Shown here one piece after another: positions 34,831 to 46,944 of a DNA stretch of 64,000 bases. Each line of letters begins with the position of its first letter. Within the stretch, counting starts at the first letter, position 1. The stretch lies in NCBI GenBank assembly GCA_009733715.1, contig WMKJ01000010.1, positions 1 to 64,000 of the forward strand, given 5' to 3'. Below the pieces are notes generated by a model. That model saw nothing but the letters and a program-made list of their open reading frames with translations, did not search any database and was not told the DNA's origin. A program made the translations under genes and the position numbers. The stretch comes from Herpomyces periplanetae. Taxonomy: Eukaryota > Ascomycota > Laboulbeniomycetes > Herpomycetales > Herpomycetaceae.

Positions 34831-37800
34831 CTAATCTCCCAAAACGCTTTCAGCCTCGTAAGGCTCACTTCCCTCCGTTCCTTCTCCTTCATCGCCATTT
34901 CTTTCCTCTTCTTCAACTTCTTCACTTCCACTTGCCCTTACATCAATCATCTCCACATCTTCTTCATCTTCCCCTTCTACAATAGCTTCTTCCGCTTTCT
35001 CTCTTCCCTCCACTTCATCAATTCTATCTACAACTTCTTCAATATCATCATCCTCTAACACTAATTTTTGTTCTTCTTCTTTTCCTCCCCTTCCCCCACC
35101 ACCTGATCTTTTACTTACCCCACTACCATTCTTTGCCGTTCCCGAAGCTCTACTACCCTTACCAGTCGCTGCTTTCTTCTCAAAAAACGATACAACTTCC
35201 TTGAAGTTAGGACCCAGTCGATTCTTATTCCTTTCAAGCCGTTCTTTAATCCTTTCGTCAATCAATTCCGCTGCCAATGCTAACACCAACTTCGACGCTA
35301 CATCACACAATCTCTGTTCCGCTAGCAACGTCTTTTTTAATCGTTCACTCTGTCTCTCCTCATCTCCTCCAATCTCACACTGATCCTCTTCATCCCCCTC
35401 GCCACCCTCATCCTCATCCTCATCTTCCTCATCCTCTTCATCATTTGGTTCTTTGCCCTGACTCCCTTTTGCTCCATTTGCTTCCCTATCCCTCTCATCA
35501 CCACCATCTCCACCTAATGTATCCACCCGTAAGTCTATCTCCAACGTTTTTCCGCTTCGCCTAGCAAATCCTTTCTCACATGCGTGTAACACCTGTATTG
35601 CACTATTCTGTATATCCTTATCAATCTCTCTAATCAATGACTGCCAATTTCCCGGCTCCTCTCCAGCTTCCGCCCTAAATTGTCGTAGTGTCCCAAACGC
35701 ACAAGCAACGTCAAACCCTGCTCCAAGGAATGCACATCTCACCTCATCTGCACCACGTCTACTCTTCAATTCTTGCTTAACCCGCAAAAAGTATTCTTGC
35801 TGATAAGTTGCTAAACTGTCAATACGCTTACTCGATATCTTACCACTCGTTCCACTTGATAAACTCGTAGACAACTTTTTAACTTGCCAAAAAAAGTAAA
35901 ACGCTAATGTCTTGCACGCGTTTATCTGCAATGAGCTTTCCATGCTAGCCATGTCTCGGCTCCCACTCCCACCACTTCGGTTACTCTCGTTGCCCCGCTC
36001 ACATAACAAGAGTAACAGCTCCACCGAATTCTCACAATTATGATACGCTGTTGCTCCACTGTTCCGGTTACTCCCCTTCACACTTCCATACTTTCCAATA
36101 CTTGCTTCCAAGTACTCACTACAATCCGATATCGTCGCTAAGTTTAGTAACCGTGAAACATTATTGCTCAAATTAGCCAGCGCATTCATTCGCATATTCC
36201 GTCGTCCCGATAAGTTAATCCCAAACGTCGAAGTATGAAATGCCGTCAATGTATCTTCCCACAACGCCTGAACTTTGCCCGCTGTAATCTCCTCTAAATC
36301 TTCATAGCTTTTCGCATGTAATAGCGCCATACTAGCTTCCGCCAAAACCCTTTCACTACCATGTGTTAAAAACTGTCGCTTTATATCATCCAATATGTTT
36401 GCGAACACCGTGGATTCCTGGCGTAAATCTTGAAATATTTGTAAATTAAGCGCTCGTTCCAACCGTAACACTGCCGATGCCGTAGCCGGTTGATCTCCAA
36501 ATTTATTCAGTAACTTTGGTATTATCGTCGCCAGGTACTTGGTCGCTTCCTCCTGCTCTTCGTCCACCACCATCTGCTTCTGTCCTTTAATTCGCCGATG
36601 ACGTTGTTTATCCGTCCCAAATTCCCGCCCTTGCGATAAATGATGTCGCACACTCACATTCAACACTTCCAGCAGAATCATATCCTGCTTCGATGCTAAC
36701 CGACAACTCTGTAAGAATTGCCTCTCCGAATTGCTTCCAGTCTTACCCCCACCACTATTAGACACGGTAGAGTGATCATACAGTAAATACGGTGCAATCT
36801 TCTTCCAATTCAGTAAATCTTCAAATCCACGATCATTCTCACACAACACTTGTGCAGCCAGAGAAAATCTTGATTCTACACCTGTCGTAGCAACCAAAAC
36901 GTAGCTATTACTACCAAGTCCACGTTCACAATTCATTGTTTCAACTGCTTCATCGCTATCATACCGCTCTAATAATTCCGCCATTACTTTCAGTTTAAGC
37001 CAATCGATATTCGGCATTCCAGCGCCTTCATCGCTTTGTCGTTCCCTCACTGAATCCGGTAGAGCATCCTTCTCACGTAAAGCTTCCAACTTTTCCTCAA
37101 ACAGTTCGGAAACATTTTCGGCAAAAAACGCTACCACAGCTCGACGCACTCGCAACTCCGTGTCAAATATTAATCGCCCAATACTATCAATGTCCACTGG
37201 TTCTAAGAAGCCTGCTTCTCTCAGCTCAAGTAGCAATTCCACAGCTGCACTTCGTACATTCTGATCAGCATCTCGTGTAGCCATTTCGACTATTCTCGAG
37301 CGAAATCTTTCAGTAAATGTTTGTAATCCTCCAATTCTCTCTGCATCACTAAACAGTAACCGTAATTGTCGAACCACTTCTAATCTTGTGGCAGCGTTCG
37401 TATCCGAAAGTACCCATCCCAGATAACGTAAATACTGTCCGTCAAAAAATACATCCGGATATGTCACAATCCAATGACTTAGAGATTGAACACAATCAAC
37501 CCTTATGCGCGGATCCACGTCACGGTATCGATGCACAAAGACTGTATCAAACCAGTTATTGATAAAAGATTCCAATGTAGATGTTTTAGTATTAAATGTT
37601 TTCACTTTGGCTTGAAATTCAGCTAATCTTCCCTTATTAGGTCGCGCCTTTGATTTTTCATTCTCCAATTGACGAACTATCTGGGCTTTAATCGTAGTCA
37701 CTTCACGACCAACTTCACATAAAGCGCTGACTATTGCTAACGATGCTACTGTTGCCGTATGTCGAAATGGTCGATTGCCCGCCGACGTCAGCGTACCAAC

Positions 37801-38761
37801 CCATGCAATAATATTTTCCATTAACAATGGATTGTCAAACAATACATCATACGAAGCACTTTTGATTAACGTTATGAAGAACTCCACGAGACTTTGCTTA
37901 AAATCTGCCGCTCCTCGACCTTTAGCAATTAATGGGTACTCCGTGACATTTTGCTGTACCAACCACCAACCCCCCCTTTAAGTTAGCACTCCATCACATC
38001 GCTAGATAATTTTCTCGAATTCTTAAAATGCGTTGAAAATGAGAAAAAAAGACAGCTTTGTATTAACAATAAACGAAAAAATGAAATTGCATATGCGTAC
38101 AGCTTGATACTCTTCCTGAATTTCCGCCAACTTTTCTGTAAAATGATCCGGGTCCTCTACTACAGTTTCGTCAATTTTGTGCGAGCATCCTGAAGCTCGT
38201 AGGATAAAGTTGAATAAATCGGTCACCTCTCGTGATTCATCTTCTTTAAAGCGTACCATCCAATTCGTCGTAATCTGTTCAATGGACTTTTCGCCCCTGA
38301 AAACTTCGGCTAAGCGAAACTATTAGCTACAATTGTAACGATAATTCAAATAAAAAATTGGCATCCTGACCGTAAAGTCCATCTTCTTGCATGAAAGCAC
38401 TAACTCTCGACTTCGGCTTGCGAGATTTTTTACTACGGCTACTCTGGGCCGGCCGCAATGCTAAGCTAACAGCTGCCCCATTGTTGCGGGGTTTTTTGGC
38501 CGAAGGTCGCCTTGAATTACCCCTTCGCTTAACCAAACGGCGATGGCTGGGCTCATCCGAGCTAGATTCTTCCTCCGAGCTGGACGTATCATCAGATGAT
38601 ATAACATCAACCTCGCTGTTATCCTCTGGACGCTTCCGTTTTGTACGCCTTTCCGAGTACACGGTGGAACTGTAAAGTTGAGGAGTCTTGGACACACGTC
38701 CCGATCTCCGTCGAGTTGCTACCGTAGTTGGTGAGGAAAGTTGTCTTGTTTCTGATTCCAT
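34831..38761 (-). CDS. SCC3: Cohesin subunit Scc3/STAG (stromalin)
   Basis: Three exons: 38761-38371, 38309-38101 and 37953-34831; phases 1 and 0; 1240 residues, matching STAG proteins. The N terminus is basic and Ser-rich with RRSGRVSKTPQ and acidic-serine patches, followed by IEQITTNWMVRFKEDESRE and LFNFILRASGC, the start of the STAG domain. GNRPFRHTATVASLAIVSAL and the stromalin conservative domain (YRDVDPRIRVDCVQSLSHWI, YLRYLGWVLSDTNAATRLEV) are clear. The C-terminal 200 residues alternate very acidic runs with basic Gly/Ser-rich ones. Scc3 binds Scc1/Rad21 and DNA and is needed for cohesin loading and for cohesion. The first donor is an unusual GTCAGG; the third exon follows a CTAAC branch and TACAG. 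Confidence 0.93.
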
Positions 38762-40203
38762 ATCACAGTAGCCCGAATTGCTCGTCAAATATTAATTATC
38801 CTTTGCTATGCTAGTCGCTACCAGCGCTCTAACTAACCAATGTTAACCTGTGACTACTCTTACACGCCGTCATAAAATTGTTTCTTGGATTAAATTGTTT
38901 CGGTAGCTCTGTTTCCTTCTCACTTAGCAATTAAGCGTAAGCGCGATTAGTAGCCAAGTGAGCCTTGGGTATGCCTTTCTCGCTGTGTAATCTAATGCCG
39001 AGCGTAGGTCATAAAAAAAACGTAAAGCTGTGCACGTCAAACATCGCGCGCGATGATGCACTGAACTTCTTCACACAGGGTAACCCTTTCGATGGCCTTG
39101 ACCAATATAATCACGAATAACTCACAATATGTTTATAAAATATATTAGCATAAGTAGCCAGTAGAGGTTGTTCGTTAATCAAATCTATCAATCAAAATTT
39201 CCACACCCATCAAAAAACCTCTGCAATAAACCCGTTCCGAATAGATTATCGATTAAGTCGAATTTGCGTAAAAAATTTAACTCAAATCCATTAATCGCGC
39301 GAGAACTAAATGCATACAAACATCGTCAAACATGAGAATGCGCACCTTCGGCTAGCTCTTTAGGTATATCACATGATCAAGCCATCCCGTTTGGCTCGGC
39401 ACGGATTTCTTGGCAAAGCTGTTATCTTCGGTAGCTGGGACCGAGGGTATAGAAGTGAGCGTGCCATGGGGATAGTTAAAAAAGTATATTCGATAAGATA
39501 GCTTTATGAATATCAGCTCCCGTGGCAATAATACAAAGGAATGTTCCATCTTTCCAATAATACTCCATTAACCAACCGAAACCTTAATTATCCTTACACC
39601 ACACCAAATTCACGTTTTCACTGCCCACCTCCGGCTTGTTCTCGTCACCTGATTGTCGGATTATCATTTTTTCCTTGGGGCTTTGGACTAGTTCTTCTCC
39701 TAAGGTCGGGAGGGATTTGGGCGAATTTCACGATGCCTTTTTATCGGACTGGATGTATACCAAGTTGATTTATAGTACTAGTTTAGTAAGTTGATTCACC
39801 TTAAACAATACTTGAATATTATTTATGCTAACACGTAACGATTAATTAGCCCACCCTAAGTGCATGATATCTCGCCCCATACTTTACCTTTTAACCTCTG
39901 ACTTTTCCATGTTAGCAGAAAGACGTGTATCCTGTCAATGAAAATTAATGTTAATTTTGGTTGTTCAGCTATCTAGGCTCATGATTAACTTGGTTTTTCA
40001 TACTTCGGTGATTTGTCTAATACGCGCGTTCAAAAATATATTACCCTTCATTCAACAAACTACTCTGAACAATTTAACTTGACTGCTGAAGTGCAATATT
40101 AATGTGTCAAGTATACATTCAAATCTCCAGGAGTTATCCCGATCTTCTCATATCTTACCTTTCTATTTCAAAAAAGTGAGGGCATCGTATCGTTGATCCC
40201 AGC
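38762..40203. other. Divergent intergenic region SCC3/UBP1
   Basis: 1.44 kb between two divergent genes. Two oppositely oriented small frames start within nine bases of each other at 39541-39549 and are described separately. Otherwise A+T-rich, with no further gene supported. Confidence 0.5.
39541..39768 (+). CDS. Possible small membrane protein
   Basis: A 75-residue frame with its own ATG at 39541. It has a polar Asn/Thr-rich N terminus, then CPPPACSRH, one clear membrane segment (LIVGLSFFPWGFGLVLLL) and a short C-terminal tail ending RTGCIPS. The Cys pair just before the hydrophobic stretch and FFPWGF are faintly like BRI3/LITAF-type small membrane proteins, but the second Cys pair of those families is not evident. 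A minus-strand frame of 65 codons (39549-39352, with PHGTLTSIPSVPATEDNS) starts on top of this ATG, so at most one is likely real. Confidence 0.25.
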   Translation: MFHLSNNTPLTNRNLNYPYTTPNSRFHCPPPACSRHLIVGLSFFPWGFGLVLLLRSGGIWANFTMPFYRTGCIPS

Positions 40204-42391
40204 ATGCGATTGAACTTCCGTTTTGGTTCCAGCGTGATAGATTACGACATTGAACCGGTCCCGTCATTGCATTTCATAACTCCACTACTCACCTGTTTAG
40301 TGGTTGCCTTGACATGGAAGTACATTGGATACTTTTTAACATACATATCAAAGGGTATTAAGACGGCGGTTCATCATTTCCCAAAGCTCAGTCGACGGCT
40401 TCGCGTATCTTTACTTTGCACTTTATCGGATATCCCCAATTCTATCGTATCTTTACCATCCCCAAGCCCTACCACAAGATCCCCTGATGTAGCAGTCGCT
40501 AGACGTGTGTCAAACGAGACGAGTAATCGGTCGGTAAACTCAATGCGAAGAGTTGGGCAGACTAGCATTGGCCCGCCGGGTTTGGGGAATTGGGGAAACT
40601 CATGTTATCAGAACAGCGTTATCCAAGTAGGTTTATTACTACATTTAACGTGCAGTCAAGTGGGAAATGAATTAAGTGATACTTGATCTCCCAGCTGACC
40701 AAATTACAATACAGGGACTATCTGCTCTGACGTGTCTAAGGAAGTTTTTAGCAAATCAGTTATCGCACCTCGAAGGATTAGACAATGACGCTACAATTGT
40801 TCGACTAACCCAAACGCTTACTGCACTATCCGATATATCGAATGATGGAAAACAACTATGGCTTCCAACAGCTCTGACATCCATGAATATATGGCAGCAA
40901 CAAGATGCCCAAGAGTATTACTCCAAAGTATTTGAACAAATCGACAGGGAATTAAAAAGCGTTCGTCAAACTTCTTTTCAACGAAGTCTCAGCATTGAAT
41001 CCATAGATGAATTTGCCTATGACCAAGCCAAAAAATCGGAGCTAGTGCCACAAAAAAAACTGCAAAATTCGTTAAGCCGATTATCCGAGTTTGATCTGTT
41101 CACCAAAAATCCCCTAAATGGGATGCTGGCCCAGCGTGTTGGATGTACCGAGTGTGGATACTCGGAAGGTTTATGCTTAATCCCGTTTAGCTGTTTGACG
41201 GTTCCACTGGGAAACAATTACGAGTATGATATTCGCAAGTGTCTTGACGAATACACCAAATTAGAGTTTATCGAAGGCGTCATTTGTGTCAAATGTACAA
41301 TGGAAAACAGAATTAAAATGCTCGAAGCAGTCAATCTAAGGAGATTGGGACAAAACGACGCACCAGAGGCTGCTGTTAAGGCATTTGAGCGGCGACTTAA
41401 TGACCTTAAGGAAGCCTTGGAGGATAGGCAATTTTCAGACGAAGTTCTGATCGACAAACTAAAGATTCCGCGCAACCAATGGACCTCCACGACTAAATCA
41501 CGACAAGCAATTATCGCACGGGCACCCGAGGCATTGGTTTTTCACATCAATCGGAGTATATACGATGAAAGAACAGGAATGTTAAGGAAAAATTTTGCCG
41601 ACGTCAAATTCCCCTTAATTTTGGACTTGGATAGGTGGTGCTTGGGTGAAAGTTTAAGTCAATCTGATGGAGCTGAACACAGTGGAACGGAATACGTATC
41701 GGAACATATGGAGCGCTGGGAAATGAATCCTGAAATATCCATGCTGCCGTCCATCGATGAACTCAACGATAATTCCACAGCCCGGTATAGATATCAGCTG
41801 CGAGCCCTTGTAACGCACTACGGCCGGCACGAGAATGGTCACTATGTATGCTTCAAAAAACAGACTTGGTCAACTTGCAAATTCGATGCAGATGTGGGCA
41901 ATGCTGTTGAGCAAGAAACCAACTGGTGGAGATTAAGCGATGATGATGTAGACCGAGTAAGCGAGGAATTCTGCTTGGAGCAAGGGAATGTATTCATGCT
42001 ATTCTACGAAAGAATGGAGATAGATGATCCAGATAGCAGTGAAGCCATTTCGGCTTTGAGTGAAGGTGACCTTGATTTGAGCACAGCACACACATCAAGT
42101 GATTCCAATGAAGCAGACGTTGATAGTAGCGAAACGAGCGACAGTGTCCATCAGGGTGAAGTTATCCGCAACAATGGCGGACAAAAGGATGGCGAAAATT
42201 TATCAGGTAGAAATGCAACTAAAAAGATTACTGAATCGGGGAAGACTAACGAGTTTATCGCGAATTGTGCGCCTACCCCAAATGTTTCATTACCGAATAA
42301 AAGTTTTGAGGGATCAATGCCAACAAAAGCGGTGCGACGGCAGAAGAAAAAAGGGAAGCAAAGTAGTGGGAGGCGTAGTAAAAAGGGTTAA
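40204..42391 (+). CDS. UBP1: Ubiquitin carboxyl-terminal hydrolase, membrane-anchored Ubp1-like (USP family)
   Basis: Two exons: 40204-40626 and 40715-42391; 88-bp intron GTAGGT...ACAG, phase 0; 699 residues. One membrane segment at about residues 21-48 (LHFITPLLTCLVVALTWKYI) precedes the catalytic domain, as in yeast Ubp1. The Cys box GLGNWGNSCYQNSVIQ (Cys near 134) spans the splice site, and the His box is THYGRHENGHYVCF (His near 516); DVDRV follows with the last catalytic positions. CTECGY and CVKC form the zinc-binding finger of many USPs. The C-terminal 150 residues are disordered and end in a Lys/Arg-rich tail. The protein removes ubiquitin from substrates; the anchor suggests the ER or an outer mitochondrial membrane. 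Confidence 0.94.
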
Positions 42392-45006
42392 GAGTGGTGA
42401 TATTCTGGTGAAAATGGATAGATTTGACTAGTCAAATACTCTAACTCCGTTGTCAATGGTGATAGTCTCGTGTATATATTTGAATTAGGAATGATGACAC
42501 AAGAAGGCCGTAGTAATTTTTGTAAAGTTATGACATGAGATTGTATGTATCACTGACAAGACATTACGGGGATCCATAAGTGTACATTACGCAAGGGTTA
42601 CTCGGTTGAAGGTAACTGCGAAGCCAACTTGTGTAATGAAAATGCAGATAAGCATAGACGGCTGTAAAATGATGGAGTTGGTTCGCGTTATGCTGGAAAT
42701 TGTGCTAATTTGGCTTCTTTATCAACATAGTACACACGAATGGACCGTCCGCACTAACAGATGAATTAATAGGACTCCATAACTGCTAAGTTCTCACAAA
42801 GCACATGTTCAGCTCCAGAAAAGCCCATTATACTGAAGATTAATGCTCATTAAATAGGATGACTGGAAGTTAAATTAAAAGTGGACAATCGTGGCCCAAA
42901 CGAAGAAAATTAGGAATAGTGAATCTAACACTAGCTGCCCTGAGTAGTACTGAAAAATACTTAGAGGTAACAGCGTAAGTTGTGCTGTCAAACATATTCT
43001 TATATTAAGAATAGAGTGTCTGGATGAATGGTAAGAGTTGGACAACAAGGTTCAAAATGAAAGCAAGAAGAGTTAATAAGCATGAAAGAGATGACAAAAT
43101 CCTGGAACAGTTGATTGGTGTGAAGGTTCATGCGCCGTTGTTTAAATAGATCTGAGTAATCGGATCGACAGATTCACTCATCCGCGTAGAGTGGGGGTTA
43201 GGCTAGTGCCATCATAAATTTAGGCAAACCTCCACAAGAAGGCCAGGAAATACACCATTTAGACACACGTCAAGCAAGTTTCGTGATATCACATGGAATA
43301 CTAGGTTAGCTGAGAGTATTGGTGTAATAGATCGGACCATTACGGTAAAAGTTTAGGGTTAAAGATAGAATATACTGAGTCTCATGACTAGCAGTAGCAT
43401 TAATCTAGCAAATTTTAAATATAAATGAGTAGCAAGGCAAATTACGCGAATAATATTCAAAATCATGGGAAAGGGTGCCGCAAATACCCAAAACTGGATA
43501 AAATGACAACCGAATTGTGTAGAACCGCACCAAGCACGAAAAAAACGCGGGTATAAATAAATAGGTAATGAGCATAAAATTGGTGACAGCCAAAATCAAC
43601 GGCCAATCAAACTAATAGCACCCAGCTACCCAACTGACACATATTCTTGCATTGTTTAAAATCGAGAAAATCATTAAACAAACAACCGTGAAGAAATCGT
43701 AAAATCATCGTGAAATCTTTTCTCCTCCAAACGCACTTCGCCAAACCATTCTGCTGACTCATCCGCTCATGTGCCGCCGGTATCGGCGGAGATGGATATT
43801 ATCCGAAATCCGGCCTGCTGGGCACGTGCGCGGCTGCACGTTCGGCAGAACAATTTTGCGTGTTGGACTGAAATAAATTTGATTTTTGGTGACAATTTCA
43901 CAATTTAAGTTCCAATTTTTGGGTTCCTACTTGTTCGTAAAATTTTCCGGTTAAATGTGACTAGCTAATTTTTCTTTTTGATGTATTATTTTTTACTCTA
44001 CTATCTTTACACCCTATTTCCCCTCTCCAACACAATACATTAAATTGGGAAACCCTGCCTTAAAACTCTACGACGCGTTTACCATTTCTTTTAAACTTGC
44101 ATAAGTCCTCCCAGTTTTGAATTACCGCCTCTGCATCACCGAAAATCGCTGTTGTATATCATTATCCTAGGCAATCACTTGTCTCATGCTTAGCTGATCA
44201 CATATTTTTATCACACTAATACTCGTCATTTGTTTTCGCAACCAAACACTCTCCACCCTTACCTTTATTCCTTTCTTCGGCTTCCCAATTCAACCCATAC
44301 TTCTCCGTTACTCTAACCCTCATCTTTTCCCGCTCCTGCTTCTACCTCCATTTATGCCTCATATCCGGAGACCCGTTGGGCTCGTCATTGTTAAAACCTA
44401 CCCTTTTTTATTCAAGGTTTTATATCCTTCTCTCGCCTGTATTCCTAATTCTCACATACTCTACTACCCTTTCCACTCCTCCGGTTCGCGCTCCTATTAA
44501 TCTGTCTATACTTCATTTGCCTATGCCTTGTCCCTCAACTTCTATTCATTAACCTTTCTACCTCATCGGCCGGCTTTCCTCGTGTTTCTCTTTTATTCGG
44601 CGAACATCGGAGTACTTTGCTCCACATACCAACATTGTCCCATTTTCTGTCTTTCCTTCCCTATTTCTTTCTTCCAATTTTCAACCCTAACTTACTAACA
44701 ATTTTACTTGTATTTATTCTTTCACACGACTTGTCTTGTACTTGATTTGCTTGTATGCTATTCCTCCTGTAATCTTCATTGTGTCTACACGCTTACATCA
44801 TTAACACAAGTTGATCCTCTCTTCATCGAAATGTGTCGTGGCACACTCATCCAATTATCTAACTAACCCAAACCTGACCATCATTTCCTTCCGTTGGTTA
44901 CAAACCCTGGCCTGCAATATACTATCCAAACTTACCCGATTTATCTTTTCGCGTCACTTACCTACTACCTTTAATTCACATCCTATTTGTTTTCAGTCGT
45001 CCTATC
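42392..45006. other. Intergenic region upstream of the flavoprotein gene
   Basis: 2.6 kb. No supported gene from 42392 to 43700; a hydrophobic minus-strand frame 43405-43599 is not convincing. A GC-rich promoter-like patch at 43770-43860 holds a CCGCCG/CGGCGG palindrome and a CACGTG. From 43980 to 44990 the plus strand is pyrimidine-rich. TTTGTTTTCAG just before the flavoprotein ATG (ending at 44997) looks like a 3' splice site, so a long 5' untranslated region with an intron starting near 43.9 kb is plausible. Confidence 0.5.
43774..43828. promoter_or_regulatory. CCGCCG-N4-CGGCGG palindrome and CACGTG box
   Basis: CCGCCG (43774-43779) and CGGCGG (43784-43789) are inverted around GTAT, the shape of a site for a dimeric Zn2Cys6 transcription factor. 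CACGTG follows at 43823-43828. The patch is GC-rich in an A+T-rich neighbourhood, 1.2 kb before the flavoprotein ATG. Which gene it controls is inference. Confidence 0.45.
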
Positions 45007-46944
45007 ATGACGACTTATCCAAATTTACCCCAAGATTTCTGTCATCCAACCCCATCTTTACATCCCACTTCATCCGATTCATTAATTATGCTCGATACTG
45101 CGTCTCGCGATTTTTCCACTGAAAAAGATTATGCAGCCTCTGACTCAGATTATGGAAGTGATTTTTTCGAACAAGGGCAGCAACGTCCCGAGACACCTTT
45201 ATCGGCCGTTTCACAATCCAATGGTCCTGAACTCTCTACACTCGAATCGCCCTCGCAACAACACCGTGAACGTGAAGATCCAAGTCTAATTTCTTCCAAT
45301 AACATTAGTTTGATACGAGTGCTAGACGATGCTCAAGGTGGACCTCAGCTTGTCAAGTTATGCTGTGGTGGAGGTTGTTGTCGTATAGCCAAGCCTGATG
45401 TTTTCAATTTAGAGTCTGAAATTCGGTCACTAGCATTTTCACACATTAAATTACCTGATAATCCAGCCTTTCGAAGTCTAAATTTGGGAATAGGTGCGCT
45501 GGATCTAGACTTAAATCTCCATGGTGTCGTTGATCTACCTGAGAGTATAGTCTCGTTCGGAGCAGGCAGTCAGGCTCAAATTGAATCCCATGTATCAAGC
45601 GTTAATATTCACCCTCCCCCGTTCGTGAAACCTCATTCTCCATTCGAGGTTTTCTCAGCACCATTATACCACGCTCGTGATCTAACGAAACCGGGCGCAA
45701 TCAAGCGAACACTGCACTTTGATATTGACATAACTAATTATCCTGATGAAAGTAACGTTGACTTCAAGGTGGGTGGTGCCATCGGCATATGCCCGAAAAA
45801 TTCGGCTGATGTGGTTGACGACATCTTTAATTGTTTGGGGATTCCGACTTATATACGTGATGAGGTAGTCGTCGTAACTACAAAGGAAACACGCTGGCCA
45901 ACTATTTGGGGGGATGTGAAATCGCGTACACTAGTTTCAACTAGACGGGAACTTCTAACATGGTGCTCAGACGTTCAATCTTCACCTCCTACTAAACAAC
46001 TCTTAAGAACTTTAGCGGAATATGCTAGTAATGATTCAGAAAAAAAAATTCTTACCTTCCTTGTATCAAGTGAGGGTCAACCCGCATTTTGCGATTTGCG
46101 AACGGGACCGCATGTAACATTATGCCAATTGTTACACGCTTTTCCATCGTGTCAACCACCCTTAGAGAGATTATTCTCAGTACTTCCTCAACTAATGCCG
46201 AGATTTTACTCGTTGAGTAATGACCCGCAAATTTCTTCATCACGAAATGTAACTTCGGGCCGGAGGTTTATCGAAATCGCTGTTACCGTACACAACCTAC
46301 CAGATTGGCGTGGTGGCACAAGAAAAGGTGTTAGTTCCGGATTTTTGGAATCTGTTGCTGATAAATTTATGTCGATTAATGAAAGTAATTCATCAGCCAT
46401 TGATACTTCAAAGCAGGACAAACTTTGTATTCCCATGTTTCGAGGTCTAATGGCAAATCCTCTTAGTCGTGACTTCACATCAGATGGGCCTATGCTGCTA
46501 ATTGGCGCTGGCGTGGGAATTGCTCCGTTTCGTGGATTTATATTGAACCGGTTAAAAAATGCTAATTGCGCAAATAAAATTTGGTTAATTCAAGGTATTC
46601 GTGATGCAGCTTTAGACCAACTTTACGATGGAGAATTAGCTCCATTGGAGGTTGAAAAGTCCATTAAAAAAGTTGTTGAAAGTAGGAAGAGTTCCACAAA
46701 AAAGATTGGCGAAGCACGTTATGTTCAGGATGAAGTACGCATACAAGCGGATACTGTATGGTACGTCATTAATTCAATAGACGGGAGAATATTTGTGTGT
46801 GGTAGTACCAATGGAATGGGAGTTGGTGTTGAGGAAGCATTAATTGATGTTGCTTGTAAAAAGGGTGGCTTAAGTATTGAACAAGCGACCGAATTCTGGA
46901 AGTGCAAAAGAGAAAATGGCCAATACATTGTAGAAACTTGGTAA
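45007..46944 (+). CDS. FAD/NADPH oxidoreductase of the diflavin-reductase fold, lacking a flavodoxin domain
   Basis: Single exon, 645 residues. The N-terminal 105 residues are Ser/Pro/Gln-rich. A cysteine cluster CCGGGCCRIAKPDVFN lies at about 116-131. From residue 210 (PFEVFSAPLYHARDLT) a ferredoxin-reductase-type domain follows: LMPRFYSLSNDP is the FAD-binding R-x-Y-S motif, LLIGAGVGIAPFRGF the NADP pyrophosphate loop, FVCGSTNGMGVGVEEAL the second NADP motif, and the chain ends in an aromatic ETW like the stacking residue of cytochrome P450 and methionine synthase reductases. No FMN-binding flavodoxin domain is present. It probably passes electrons from NADPH through FAD to an unknown partner. 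The Cys cluster could hold a metal; this is inference. Confidence 0.85.
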   Translation: MTTYPNLPQDFCHPTPSLHPTSSDSLIMLDTASRDFSTEKDYAASDSDYGSDFFEQGQQRPETPLSAVSQSNGPELSTLESPSQQHREREDPSLISSNNISLIRVLDDAQGGPQLVKLCCGGGCCRIAKPDVFNLESEIRSLAFSHIKLPDNPAFRSLNLGIGALDLDLNLHGVVDLPESIVSFGAGSQAQIESHVSSVNIHPPPFVKPHSPFEVFSAPLYHARDLTKPGAIKRTLHFDIDITNYPDESNVDFKVGGAIGICPKNSADVVDDIFNCLGIPTYIRDEVVVVTTKETRWPTIWGDVKSRTLVSTRRELLTWCSDVQSSPPTKQLLRTLAEYASNDSEKKILTFLVSSEGQPAFCDLRTGPHVTLCQLLHAFPSCQPPLERLFSVLPQLMPRFYSLSNDPQISSSRNVTSGRRFIEIAVTVHNLPDWRGGTRKGVSSGFLESVADKFMSINESNSSAIDTSKQDKLCIPMFRGLMANPLSRDFTSDGPMLLIGAGVGIAPFRGFILNRLKNANCANKIWLIQGIRDAALDQLYDGELAPLEVEKSIKKVVESRKSSTKKIGEARYVQDEVRIQADTVWYVINSIDGRIFVCGSTNGMGVGVEEALIDVACKKGGLSIEQATEFWKCKRENGQYIVETW

